DNA of 64,000 bases, from positions 1 through 64,000 of the forward strand of contig NZ_BBWV01000005.1 in NCBI RefSeq assembly GCF_000974785.1, in the 5' to 3' direction. Positions 54,486 to 62,140 of the stretch are shown here, one piece after another. Source of the DNA: Flavihumibacter petaseus NBRC 106054 (GTDB lineage Bacteria > Bacteroidota > Bacteroidia > Chitinophagales > Chitinophagaceae). Position 1 is the stretch's first letter. Each line of letters starts with the position of its first letter. The position numbers and the translations under genes are program-made. Below the pieces are notes generated by a model that was given only the letters and a program-made list of their open reading frames with translations, searched no databases and had not been told where the DNA came from.

Positions 54486-56207
54486 ATGAAATGTGTCTGT
54501 ATTCTTGCCGTCAGCTTTGTTGCACTGCTAACCCAGAGCTGCAACAATCTTGCAACCCAAACTGGCTCCGCCGATCACGCCGACACCATCTTCTATGGCG
54601 GCGATATCATTACCATGGAAGGTGATAGCGCACAGTATGCCGAAGCGGTTGCGATAAGAGGCGGCAAAATTTCTTTTGTTGGCAGCAGGGCAGGGGCCGA
54701 GCAATTGAAAGGTGACAGCACCGTCATGACTGACTTAAAAGGCAAAACACTGCTGCCTGGATTCATCGACGGCCATGCCCATTTTTTCCAGTTTGGCGTG
54801 CAGGCCATCGTGGCCAACCTGCTGGCCAGTCCCGATGGCACCTGTAACGATATCCCGGCACTTATCCGGATCCTGAAAGACTGGTACGCCGCCAACGGCA
54901 CCGATAAAACCCAGGGATGGATCGCCGGCTCAGGCTTTGACGACGCTGTCCTGAAAGAAAACCGCTTCCCAACCCGGCGGGATCTCAACCAGGTCTCCAA
55001 AGACCTTCCCATCATGATCGGGCATATTTCCGGGCATTTCTGTGTGGTCAATACCAAGGGGCTGGAAATGCTGGGCATATCCGCTGCAACCCCAAATCCC
55101 AAAGGCGGCGCCATCAGGAGAGAAAAGGACGGAAAGACACCCAACGGTGTACTGGAAGAACTGGCAGCCATTCCCGTTATGCTGAAAACCCTCAACCCAA
55201 CTGACCCGAAACTCGCGGATTACTACCTGGACAAAGCTCAGGAACTGGCAGCCTCCTACGGTTACACCACAGCGCAGGAAGGCCGGGCAATGGGCAATCA
55301 CCAACAGATGGCCAGCTACGCCGAACGCGGAAAATTCTATCTCGATGTCAACGCTTACATCGATTACTCCATGCCGCAGTTTATTCACAGCAAATGGTAC
55401 GGAACTACCTACCAGCACCACTACCGGGTTGCGGGCATCAAACTTACCCTGGACGGCTCGCCCCAGGGCAGAACAGCCTGGCAGTCCATTCCTTACCTGC
55501 TGCCGCCTGACGGACAAAAACCAGGTTACAAAGGATACCCGGCCATACCGGATGATCGCGATGTACAAAAAATTGTAGATACTGCATTTGCCAACAACTG
55601 GCAGCTGCTGGTCCATTGTAACGGCGATGCCGCAGCAGTTCAGCTGTTCAGGGCCATCGCACCAGTCGCAGCGAAATATGGCAACAATGACCGTAGAACC
55701 GTCCTCATCCACGGACAACTGATCCGCATGGATCAGCTGGACAGCCTGAAGAAATATGATATCGTGGCGTCGCTTTTCCCCATGCATACCTTTTACTGGG
55801 GAGACTGGTACAAGAAAATCATCGGTCCGGAAAAAGCCAACCAGATCAGTCCCATCCGATCAGCACTGAACAAAGGACTTCATGTAACCAGCCATACCGA
55901 TGCACCCGTAGCGCTTCCCAACCTCATGATGATCATGTGGACCACCGTTAACCGCCTGAGCCGCAGCGGCACAGTGATGGGAGCAGACGAAAGACTTACG
56001 CCTTTCCAAGCCTTAAAATGCATCACGTCCTGGAGTGCCTGGCAGCATTTCGAAGAAAATACCAAAGGCACCCTCGCCACAGGAAAATTAGCCGACCTGG
56101 TCATCCTCGACCATAATCCCCTTACGGTCGACCAGCTGACCCTGAAGGACATCAAAGTGCTGCAAACCATCAAGGAAGGCAAAACAATCTACAGGAGGAC
56201 ATTTTGA
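54486..56207 (+). CDS. Amidohydrolase, YtcJ-like (exported, possible lipoprotein)
   Basis: 573 residues from ATG 54486, with a hydrophobic leader ending 'LTQSCNN', possibly a lipobox. It has the YtcJ/imidazolonepropionase-like layout: 'IFYGGDIITMEGDSAQYAEAVAIRGGKI', the metal HxH in 'FIDGHAHFFQFG', 'KLTLDGSPQGRTAW', 'QLLVHCNGDAA' and 'VTSHTDAPVALPN'. It would hydrolyse an amide or formamide bond of an unknown substrate in the periplasm. All metal-binding His/Asp positions appear intact. GC content and codon use return to the window average here. Confidence 0.88.
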   Translation: MKCVCILAVSFVALLTQSCNNLATQTGSADHADTIFYGGDIITMEGDSAQYAEAVAIRGGKISFVGSRAGAEQLKGDSTVMTDLKGKTLLPGFIDGHAHFFQFGVQAIVANLLASPDGTCNDIPALIRILKDWYAANGTDKTQGWIAGSGFDDAVLKENRFPTRRDLNQVSKDLPIMIGHISGHFCVVNTKGLEMLGISAATPNPKGGAIRREKDGKTPNGVLEELAAIPVMLKTLNPTDPKLADYYLDKAQELAASYGYTTAQEGRAMGNHQQMASYAERGKFYLDVNAYIDYSMPQFIHSKWYGTTYQHHYRVAGIKLTLDGSPQGRTAWQSIPYLLPPDGQKPGYKGYPAIPDDRDVQKIVDTAFANNWQLLVHCNGDAAAVQLFRAIAPVAAKYGNNDRRTVLIHGQLIRMDQLDSLKKYDIVASLFPMHTFYWGDWYKKIIGPEKANQISPIRSALNKGLHVTSHTDAPVALPNLMMIMWTTVNRLSRSGTVMGADERLTPFQALKCITSWSAWQHFEENTKGTLATGKLADLVILDHNPLTVDQLTLKDIKVLQTIKEGKTIYRRTF

Positions 56208-56851
56208 AAATTATTACACCAATACTAATGATTACCCTTTTGCTCAATCTGCTCGGCTGTTCCGGAAAAACAAAACAACGGGAGAAGTCCGCAGAAACAG
56301 ACACTCTAAACAACCACATCATCCAGTCAGTTGAAGCTTTTGAAAACCGGCCGATCCACAGGGTCCTCACCGTACAAATCATCGACTCAACGTCAGACGA
56401 TGAACTTTTGCAAACGGTGATTGACAACCTGACTGAAAAACTACCAATTGACTATTCAAAAGAGTACCAGGTGGTGTCGGGCTGGAGCAAACCGCAACAG
56501 GCAATATATATAACCTGGTGGCTGGAGGCAGAGATAAACAATGGAGGATTTAACCAGTATTATGCCAACCCTGCCGGGCAATTTGCAGCTTTAGCACCCC
56601 CAGCATTGAATTTGATCGGGGCTTCCGGATTATCCAGCCTCGTCGCGCGAGCCAACCAGCTTTACACAAATGAAAAAGAAAAAATTACGCGGCACCAGGA
56701 TGGCACCCTGGAGGGATTTAGCAAATCCTATGACGATAATCCCCTGGAGAAATTCGATGACGAATTTTATGATCTGAATACTAAAGAAGCGCTGCAAAAA
56801 ATCCAGGTGGCATTTATCCGGAATCACAAACAAGACTTCATTGACAAGTAA
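56204..56851 (+). CDS. DUF4375-containing lipoprotein
   Basis: 215 residues from TTG 56204, which overlaps the amidohydrolase stop by 4 bp; ATG 56228 is an alternative start. The lipobox is LLGC near residue 19. The mature domain has the DUF4375/DMP19 signature 'YITWWLEAEINNGGFNQYYANPAGQFA' near residue 100. DMP19-type proteins can mimic DNA or bind regulators, but here it would sit in the envelope. Function unknown. Confidence 0.8.
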   Translation: MKIITPILMITLLLNLLGCSGKTKQREKSAETDTLNNHIIQSVEAFENRPIHRVLTVQIIDSTSDDELLQTVIDNLTEKLPIDYSKEYQVVSGWSKPQQAIYITWWLEAEINNGGFNQYYANPAGQFAALAPPALNLIGASGLSSLVARANQLYTNEKEKITRHQDGTLEGFSKSYDDNPLEKFDDEFYDLNTKEALQKIQVAFIRNHKQDFIDK

Positions 56852-57010
56852 CCAAATTAAACAACATGAAACTCTTGCTCTCTATTTAATCTGAGTCATA
56901 CCCCGAATATCGATCCACTGGTAACCATATTTAATAGCGTTTAAAGGTTCCGCTGCAGTTGCCGAAAACTGGGTAAGCAGCGGCAATAAGTTTGTAATAA
57001 CAACATCGCT

Positions 57011-57172
57011 TTTGATGGCGGGACCTATACACATGACCTGACTCCACCGGGTGGACCAGTACTCAACGTAAAGGGTAATAATAGTTTTGTCTGGACAAAG
57101 CAGGCGAGCGGCGAATGGAAACAAACCATCATTCACCTTGAATCAGCTCGGATCAGACCTGAAATACAGTAA
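57011..57172 (+). pseudogene. Remnant of a SnoaL/DUF4440-like protein
   Basis: A 53-codon frame without a start reads FDGGTYTHDL, then 'PPGGPVLNVKGNNSFVWTKQ', then 'ASGEWKQTIIHLES', and ends at TAA 57172. The pattern G-x-Y ... P-G-G-P ... K-G ... V-W-x-K-Q ... G-x-W-K is the C-terminal half of DUF4440/SnoaL-like proteins. Upstream there is an in-frame stop, and another frame (56941-57010) reads 'KGSAAVAENWVSSGNKF', possibly the frameshifted earlier part. No complete gene is left in this 366-bp gap. This is decay rather than a functional gene. Confidence 0.5.
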
Positions 57173-57217
57173 TCAACCTCTGTCAACAGTCATTTTCCGT
57201 ACTTTCATTATCCAATT

Positions 57218-57406
57218 ATGTCGAAAGAAGATATCAAGCAAGAAATCTACAGGGAACTGGACAGTTTCTCTGAAAATACCCTTCAGGATGTGTTGACATA
57301 CCTCCGTAACCTGCGTCCGCAGGAGCATATTTCCCTGTTTTCAGGCGATCACTTAAACAAGCTACTTTCCGAAGACAGGGAACTGCTGCAAAGACTTGCC
57401 CAATGA
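57218..57406 (+). CDS. Probable antitoxin partner of Doc-type toxin
   Basis: A 62-residue highly charged helical protein ('KEDIKQEIYRELDSFSENTLQDVLTYLRNL', then 'HLNKLLSEDRELLQRL'). It ends with an ATGA overlap with the Doc toxin gene, the usual antitoxin-first order. It does not look like Phd; the N-terminal part resembles short DUF2281-type or coiled helical antitoxins. Its identity as antitoxin is inferred from position and size. Confidence 0.7.
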   Translation: MSKEDIKQEIYRELDSFSENTLQDVLTYLRNLRPQEHISLFSGDHLNKLLSEDRELLQRLAQ

Positions 57407-57792
57407 TTGACGTTTCAGAAGTATTTCAGCTTCATAAGATCATGATCGATCAATTTGGTGGCGCTCACGGTGTTCGTGAGTCGGCAGCGCTGGAATCAGC
57501 AATTACACGCCCCTTTCAGCGTTTTGAAGGCAACGACCTTTACCCGACGCTTCATGAGAAAGCTGCTGCACTGGTTGAAAGTATCCTGATCAACCACCCC
57601 TTTGTTGACGGCAACAAGCGAACAGGATATGCCTTGCTGCGGATCTTCCTGGCAGTGAATGAAATTGAGATCACAGCTTCCGGTGATAGCAGGTATGTGT
57701 TAATTATCGACGTTGCTTCCGGCGCACTGAAGTTCGAAGGTATCGTTGAATGGCTGGGAACCCATACCCGCGGGATACGAACAAACTCGTGA
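57403..57792 (+). CDS. doc: Type II toxin, death-on-curing (Doc/Fic) family
   Basis: A 129-residue Fic-fold protein. The Fic/Doc loop reads HPFVDGNKRTGYALL starting at His65, the variant HxFxDGNKR of Doc kinases; in P1 Doc this enzyme phosphorylates EF-Tu to stop translation. The N-terminal 'IMIDQFGGAHGVRESAALESAI' helix pair is also typical. Active-site residues are intact. Overlaps the antitoxin by 4 bp and the next gene by 4 bp (or 43 bp with the alternative start). Confidence 0.9.
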   Translation: MIDVSEVFQLHKIMIDQFGGAHGVRESAALESAITRPFQRFEGNDLYPTLHEKAAALVESILINHPFVDGNKRTGYALLRIFLAVNEIEITASGDSRYVLIIDVASGALKFEGIVEWLGTHTRGIRTNS

Positions 57793-58577
57793 CAAACAAG
57801 GTAGAACAATATTACAACGATGCTAAGGGCAACAAATGGTATCGCTATTTCGCCATCTTTTGCCGGGTGGCTTTGGCTGTCGCCTGGGGAATATCCGGGT
57901 TTGTAAAAATCTCCGGCGAACGCTTCGCTGCCGGCCTGTCCCACAACCATCCGCTGGGCCAATATTTTGACGCACTCCTCAACACAGGCTATTACTACAC
58001 CTTTATCGGGATCGGGCAGGTAATTGTCGCCATCCTTTTACTGATCCCCGCAACGGCATTGCTTGGCGCTCTCGCCAGTTTTCCCATTGCGATGAATATT
58101 TGTGTGCTCGCTCACTCCGTCCGGTTTGAAGGCACTCGCGTAACAACATTCCTTTTGTTGGCTAACCTGTTCTTACTGTGCTGGCACTATGACCGTCTGA
58201 AATTCATCCTGCCGTTCAAACAGCTAATACCGGGCGCCGAACCGACCAACCCGAAACACCTGAATGGTAAATTCCCGTATTTATTCTTCAGTGGTGTCAT
58301 ATTAACGCTTGCTGCTATTGTCTTTTTAAACAATATCATCTATGATATCCGTCCCGGGAATGCCCCGGCGGAGTGCTGGAACAGCTGCCCTGGCAACAGC
58401 GATCCGAAAGCCTGTGAAGCATTTTGCGATTGCATACACAACAAAGGCAAACCACTTCGCGAATGCCTGGAGCAATATGAGAAAGCAAAAGGAAAAAACA
58501 AGAGCCAACCGGTATCCGAATCAAAAAACGTTCATCGTTTAACAATTTACGGCAACCTGCCGACAGCACTGAACTGA
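57789..58577 (+). CDS. DoxX-like membrane protein; coding sequence appears to continue in -1 frame to 58837
   Basis: The zero-frame product is 262 residues from GTG 57789, which forms a GTGA overlap with doc; ATG 57750 inside doc is the other option. It has a DoxX-like helix bundle with four hydrophobic helices ('FAIFCRVALAVAWGISGFVKISGERF', 'FIGIGQVIVAILLLIPATALLGALASFPIAMN', 'LLLANLFLLCW'), a fifth helix near 180, and a Cys-rich domain 'CWNSCPGNSDPKACEAFCDC'. The zero frame stops at 58577 after a short unlikely tail. The -1 frame is open from 58481 to TAA 58837 (112 codons past the first slippery site) and looks like real protein. See the separate feature and finding. Confidence 0.7.
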   Translation: MTNKVEQYYNDAKGNKWYRYFAIFCRVALAVAWGISGFVKISGERFAAGLSHNHPLGQYFDALLNTGYYYTFIGIGQVIVAILLLIPATALLGALASFPIAMNICVLAHSVRFEGTRVTTFLLLANLFLLCWHYDRLKFILPFKQLIPGAEPTNPKHLNGKFPYLFFSGVILTLAAIVFLNNIIYDIRPGNAPAECWNSCPGNSDPKACEAFCDCIHNKGKPLRECLEQYEKAKGKNKSQPVSESKNVHRLTIYGNLPTALN

Positions 58578-58837
58578 TAATTGTCGACAGCGGGCAAGCA
58601 ATTGACGTCGAAAAATTCCAAAAAACCCATATTTCCTGGGACACCATTGATGGACGGCGGGCTAAAATCGTACAGCCTAAACAATCTGGTATTGGAATAA
58701 CAGGAGTTTATTTCGATAGCCTTTGGGTTTCAGAGTCTGATATCACCCGCTTTAACCTGTACGGACAAAATTTAAAATCGGACAAGGAAAAAACGCTGTT
58801 GCAATCTTTACAAACGCTAAAATTCCATCGAAAATAA
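58499..58837 (+). pseudogene. -1 frame continuation of the DoxX-like gene (frameshift or sequence error)
   Basis: This frame has no start codon of its own and no stop for 112 codons. It reads, in pieces, 'RSSFNNLRQPADSTELIIVD', 'VEKFQKTHISWDTIDGRRAK', 'ITGVYFDSLWVSESDITRFN', ending 'LLQSLQTLKFHRK'. Composition and pattern look like a genuine soluble domain. The two A AAA AAC heptamers at 58493-58499 and 58523-58529 sit in the zero frame of the upstream gene and could join the frames by -1 slippage; a single-base deletion in either A6 run is the simpler explanation. Confidence 0.55.
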
Positions 58838-58862
58838 CACCATGGAAACTTGCTTTTGTAGT

Positions 58863-58870
58863 TAACTTTG
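58863..58870 (+). promoter_or_regulatory. Candidate -7 box upstream of the lipoprotein hydrolase
   Basis: TAACTTTG fits TAnnTTTG and lies 79 bp before the ATG at 58950. No well-spaced -33 element. Confidence 0.3.
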
Positions 58871-58949
58871 CTAAGATTTCTCACACCCGCACCACGCATC
58901 CACACCCGGATCAGAATATCCCATCCTGCCCAGACTAAAACTGTTTCGT

Positions 58950-59891
58950 ATGAAAAAGAATTTTTTCTCACTCAGTTTTGTATGGATGCTGTATTACTTG
59001 TGTTCTTGTGGCAACAGCCATACGGGCAAAACGACCAAAACTGACAACCAGCCGGTTCCTGAGGTAAAAAGCGTTTTCATCAATGGCGACAGCATCCATT
59101 ACATAGACATCGGCAAAGGTGACCCGGTCGTATTTATCCACGGCGGTTTGGGCGATTATCGGACCTGGCATAGCCAGATGGCACCATTCGCCAATAGCCA
59201 TCGCGTCATTGCCTACAGCCGCCGGTTTGCATACCCCAACCAGCAAACGGCAAATGACACTACTGAATATACTGTCGTTGCCAATTCGCAGGATCTGACC
59301 GCGCTCCTGAAAGCGCTGAACCTTCCGCCAGCCCACCTGGTCGGACATTCATACGGTGCTTTTACAGCCTTGCAAACCACCCTCGATCATCCCGAACTGG
59401 TGCGCAGCCTCACCCTCGGAGAAGCGCCGGTGATGCCCCTGTTGCAACAGGTTTCCGGCGGTGATACCATTGCCGGCAACTTCGCAAGGGACGCCTTTAT
59501 GCCGGCAATTGAAGCTTTCAAAAGCAATGACCAGGAAAAAGCCGTAATCAGTTTCGTGAATGGCGTGATGGGTGACAATACCTATTTCGCCAAACTTTCC
59601 CCGGAGAGTAAGAAAATCATCATGGACAATATTCCCGAGTTCAAAGGCGTCATGTTCATTCAGCAGCCCTTTCCCCAGGTTACCTGCGACGACCTGAAAA
59701 CAATAAAAGCACCGGTATTGCTGGTAACAGGAGAGAAGTCGCCGCACTTTTTTATTGCCATCACCGATGAACTGGAACGCTGCCTGGCTAATAGGGAACG
59801 CGTTTCCCTTCCCAACACCTCCCATGGACTGGAATATGAAAATCCGGCCGCCTTCAATAAGGCAGTGCTTACATTTATTGACAAACATTGA
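58950..59891 (+). CDS. Alpha/beta hydrolase lipoprotein
   Basis: 313 residues with a lipoprotein signal (hydrophobic 'LSFVWMLYYLCSC', lipidated Cys near residue 20). The alpha/beta-hydrolase domain has 'VVFIHGGLGDYRTW' near 61, 'RVIAYSRRFAYPNQ', nucleophile Ser in 'VGHSYGAFTA' near 133, and His in 'NTSHGLEYENP' near 292. The usual acid after strand 6 reads 'VTGEKSPHFF' without Asp at the normal place, so the acid may come from elsewhere. Esterase or C-C hydrolase-like. Substrate unknown. Confidence 0.87.
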   Translation: MKKNFFSLSFVWMLYYLCSCGNSHTGKTTKTDNQPVPEVKSVFINGDSIHYIDIGKGDPVVFIHGGLGDYRTWHSQMAPFANSHRVIAYSRRFAYPNQQTANDTTEYTVVANSQDLTALLKALNLPPAHLVGHSYGAFTALQTTLDHPELVRSLTLGEAPVMPLLQQVSGGDTIAGNFARDAFMPAIEAFKSNDQEKAVISFVNGVMGDNTYFAKLSPESKKIIMDNIPEFKGVMFIQQPFPQVTCDDLKTIKAPVLLVTGEKSPHFFIAITDELERCLANRERVSLPNTSHGLEYENPAAFNKAVLTFIDKH

Positions 59892-59947
59892 CTTTACAAT
59901 AATCCGGTCCCAAGTATATTCCATTAACCAACTTAAATTTTCGGATC

Positions 59948-60280
59948 ATGCAAGCCCAATTAATCACCTATCAGCTGAAAGATATCTCCCAGGCGGAGTA
60001 TCTGAAGCAAATGGTGGAACCCGATGCACCAATTATCGCGAAAGTACAGGGCCTGATTTCAAAAACCTGGCTGACGGATGTCGCAAAAAATACTTTCGGA
60101 GGTTTCTATTTGTGGGAAAACAAAGCAGCCATGGACAACTTCATGCACTCTGACCTGGTAAAAGCAGTGGTCAGCCGGCCCTATGTAACAAATGTATCAT
60201 CGGTAGACTTTGAAGTAAATGAAAGGGCCTCACAAATTACCAGGGGAATACCACTAATGTCCAGCGCCGCCAACGCATAA
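59948..60280 (+). CDS. Antibiotic-biosynthesis-monooxygenase-like (YdhR-type) dimeric alpha/beta barrel protein
   Basis: A 110-residue protein with the ferredoxin-like fold pattern of ABM/YdhR proteins: strand 'QLITYQLKD', helix 'AEYLKQMVEPDAPIIAKVQGLISKTWL', strand 'FGGFYLWENKAAMDNFMHSDLVKAV'. Such proteins bind small aromatic or heme ligands; catalytic function is unproven. It lies 56 bp downstream of the hydrolase and may be co-transcribed. Confidence 0.78.
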   Translation: MQAQLITYQLKDISQAEYLKQMVEPDAPIIAKVQGLISKTWLTDVAKNTFGGFYLWENKAAMDNFMHSDLVKAVVSRPYVTNVSSVDFEVNERASQITRGIPLMSSAANA

Positions 60281-60350
60281 ATTCCAACCGTCCCATTTGC
60301 AGCCCCGCTCGCAGTTCCGGCATTCGAATAACGCCGGCGGGTGAAGAAAT

Positions 60351-60530
60351 ATGCCACCAATAGTCCAACTTGCAGGATGCATTTCTCCGAACCCAGGAAC
60401 AGTTATTACAGAAAAGCCGCTAACATTTGACAGTTTGGATTTTAAGGCTATCGCGTTGAAGTTCCGTACTAATGACATCGACATTCCAAAACCACATTTG
60501 CTTGTGGGAATCACAAGGATTAATCTATAG
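60351..60530 (+). CDS. Small ORF of 59 codons, probable fragment
   Basis: ATG 60351 opens a frame reading MPPIVQLAGC, then 'FDSLDFKAIALKFRTNDIDI', ending 'GITRINL'. The alternation of hydrophobic residues looks coding, but there is no family match and no good ribosome-binding site. It may be the tail of a decayed beta-rich protein. The surrounding 657-bp gap (60281-60937) contains only this and the next ORF. Confidence 0.3.
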   Translation: MPPIVQLAGCISPNPGTVITEKPLTFDSLDFKAIALKFRTNDIDIPKPHLLVGITRINL

Positions 60531-60638
60531 TTGTATCAATCTCGTAGCTAAACTACAAGACACCTTGATATTAATTGATATCGCCTGCTTTATACTTACA
60601 TACCCCTGTATGACATAGCCAAAAAATTCAGGTATAGG

Positions 60639-60845
60639 GTGTACTCATCAAGTTTTCCATCAACCTATTTAAAGAGAATAGACGGCGGTTTTGAGGTGCT
60701 GTTACATGATAAAAAGGTATTTGGCTGTGGTTCGAACCCGAATTACTATAAACGCTTTACCGTTACAGAAACCGGGAAAATCACCTTATTAGAAACAGTA
60801 TTGATGTTCGAAGCCCCCGAAGAGGATGGAATGTGCGTAGACTAA
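60639..60845 (+). CDS. Small hypothetical ORF (GTG start), probable fragment
   Basis: A 68-codon frame reads 'LKRIDGGFEVLLHDKKVFGC', then 'YYKRFTVTETGKITLLETVL', and ends with an acidic 'APEEDGMCVD' tail. The frame is open about 60 bases upstream of the GTG but without a better start. The pattern looks like protein but no family is recognised. Possibly a truncated gene. Confidence 0.35.
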   Translation: MYSSSFPSTYLKRIDGGFEVLLHDKKVFGCGSNPNYYKRFTVTETGKITLLETVLMFEAPEEDGMCVD

Positions 60846-60937
60846 GCCCAATCTGATTTACGCAACAGATTCCCAATGATCCGGCAAAAATGCTCTAACG
60901 GGAAATATCATTTGCCAAATTCTCACTACATTCCCAC

Positions 60938-61978
60938 ATGAACAAGCTGCTACTCCTCTTATTGCTCCCCATCTATTCCCTTGCCCAGACCGACAGTACG
61001 GACATCATCGTGCGCAACCTGATGGAAAAGCAAAAGATCGTCGGCCTCTCACTCGCCGTCATCAAAAACGGGAAAACCATCGCCAACAAAGGCTATGGAC
61101 TCGCCAATGCCGAACTGAATGTGCCCGTCAACGCCGAAACAGTGATCCGGCTAGGCTCTGTCAGCAAACAGTTCTTCACTACCGCCATCCTGAAGCTGGA
61201 AGAGGAGGGGAAACTCAGCATCGAAGACCCGGTGCACAAATTCTTTCCCGATGCCCCCGAAACCTGGCGCCCCATCAGGGTCAAAAACCTGATGTCCCAT
61301 ACCTCCGGCCTCCAGCGCGAAGCACCCGCCTACGACAATTTCAAGATCCAGCCCGATTCCATTGTCATCAAATCCGCCTACAACCTGCCCCTCGTGTTCA
61401 AAACAGGGGAGAAGTACCAGTACTGCAACGTCGGCTATTTCATGCTGGCCGAAATCATCTCCCGCGTAAGCGGCAAACCCTGGCAGGATTATATCCACGA
61501 AAAACTGTTCGTGCCGGCAGGCATGAACAACAGCTACCTGACCGACTTCTACCAGGTCATTCCCAACCGCGCCAGCGGGTACATGCACCAGCACGACACA
61601 CTCATTAACGCCACCAGCATGTATGCCATCCGGCCCAGCGGCGGCTTTTTATCCACCAGCTCCGACATGATCAAATGGGACAAAGCCCTGCGGGAAGAAA
61701 AGATCATCCTCAAAAAAGACAACTGGGAAAAGCTCTGGACGCCCTTTATCAAAACATCCGATAAATCCGACGCCAAAGAGTATTACGGCTTCGGCTGGAC
61801 CATCGATGAATACAAGGGCCATAAACTCGTGATCCACGGCGGTGCCAACACCGGCTTCCGCTCTGTATATGCACGCTTCATCAACGACGGCCTCTCCATC
61901 GTCATCCTCACCAACACCGACGAAGCCAATCCCCGCGCTATCGCTACCGCCCTGGCCGACTATTACTTCAGAAATTAA
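60938..61978 (+). CDS. Serine hydrolase, class C beta-lactamase/D-Ala-D-Ala carboxypeptidase-like
   Basis: A 346-residue exported protein (signal 'MNKLLLLLLLPIYSLAQ'). It has the penicillin-recognising fold: SxxK at S74-VS-K77, YxN at Y162-C-N164, and a third box 'HGGANTGFRS' near residue 303, where KTG is replaced by HGG as in many esterase-type members. Members act as esterases or peptidases rather than true beta-lactamases. Function is inferred only to that level. Confidence 0.9.
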   Translation: MNKLLLLLLLPIYSLAQTDSTDIIVRNLMEKQKIVGLSLAVIKNGKTIANKGYGLANAELNVPVNAETVIRLGSVSKQFFTTAILKLEEEGKLSIEDPVHKFFPDAPETWRPIRVKNLMSHTSGLQREAPAYDNFKIQPDSIVIKSAYNLPLVFKTGEKYQYCNVGYFMLAEIISRVSGKPWQDYIHEKLFVPAGMNNSYLTDFYQVIPNRASGYMHQHDTLINATSMYAIRPSGGFLSTSSDMIKWDKALREEKIILKKDNWEKLWTPFIKTSDKSDAKEYYGFGWTIDEYKGHKLVIHGGANTGFRSVYARFINDGLSIVILTNTDEANPRAIATALADYYFRN

Positions 61979-62140
61979 TTACGCTTACACTGCCTGGCAA
62001 ACGCCATTGAAATGATGCGTCTGCGCAGTATTTACTTTTGCGCATTTTGAAGGGTTAATTACGTAATTGCGCAGCAACAGTAAAACCTGCAATAATATCT
62101 TAGCGGACCAACATTTTTAAAAAAGCTATTAACAAGTACT

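Noticed and set aside
56882-57136. Minus-strand ORF of 84 codons
   Set aside because: It is antisense to the SnoaL/DUF4440-like remnant; the + strand reading matches a known pattern better.
57036-57296. Frame overlapping the remnant and antitoxin start
   Set aside because: It crosses the DUF4440-like remnant and the antitoxin in another frame; the antitoxin frame with its ATGA coupling to doc is clearly the real one.
60254-60514. Minus-strand ORF of 86 codons
   Set aside because: It overlaps the end of the ABM-like gene and reads as a Cys/Trp-rich shadow of the + strand ORF at 60351.
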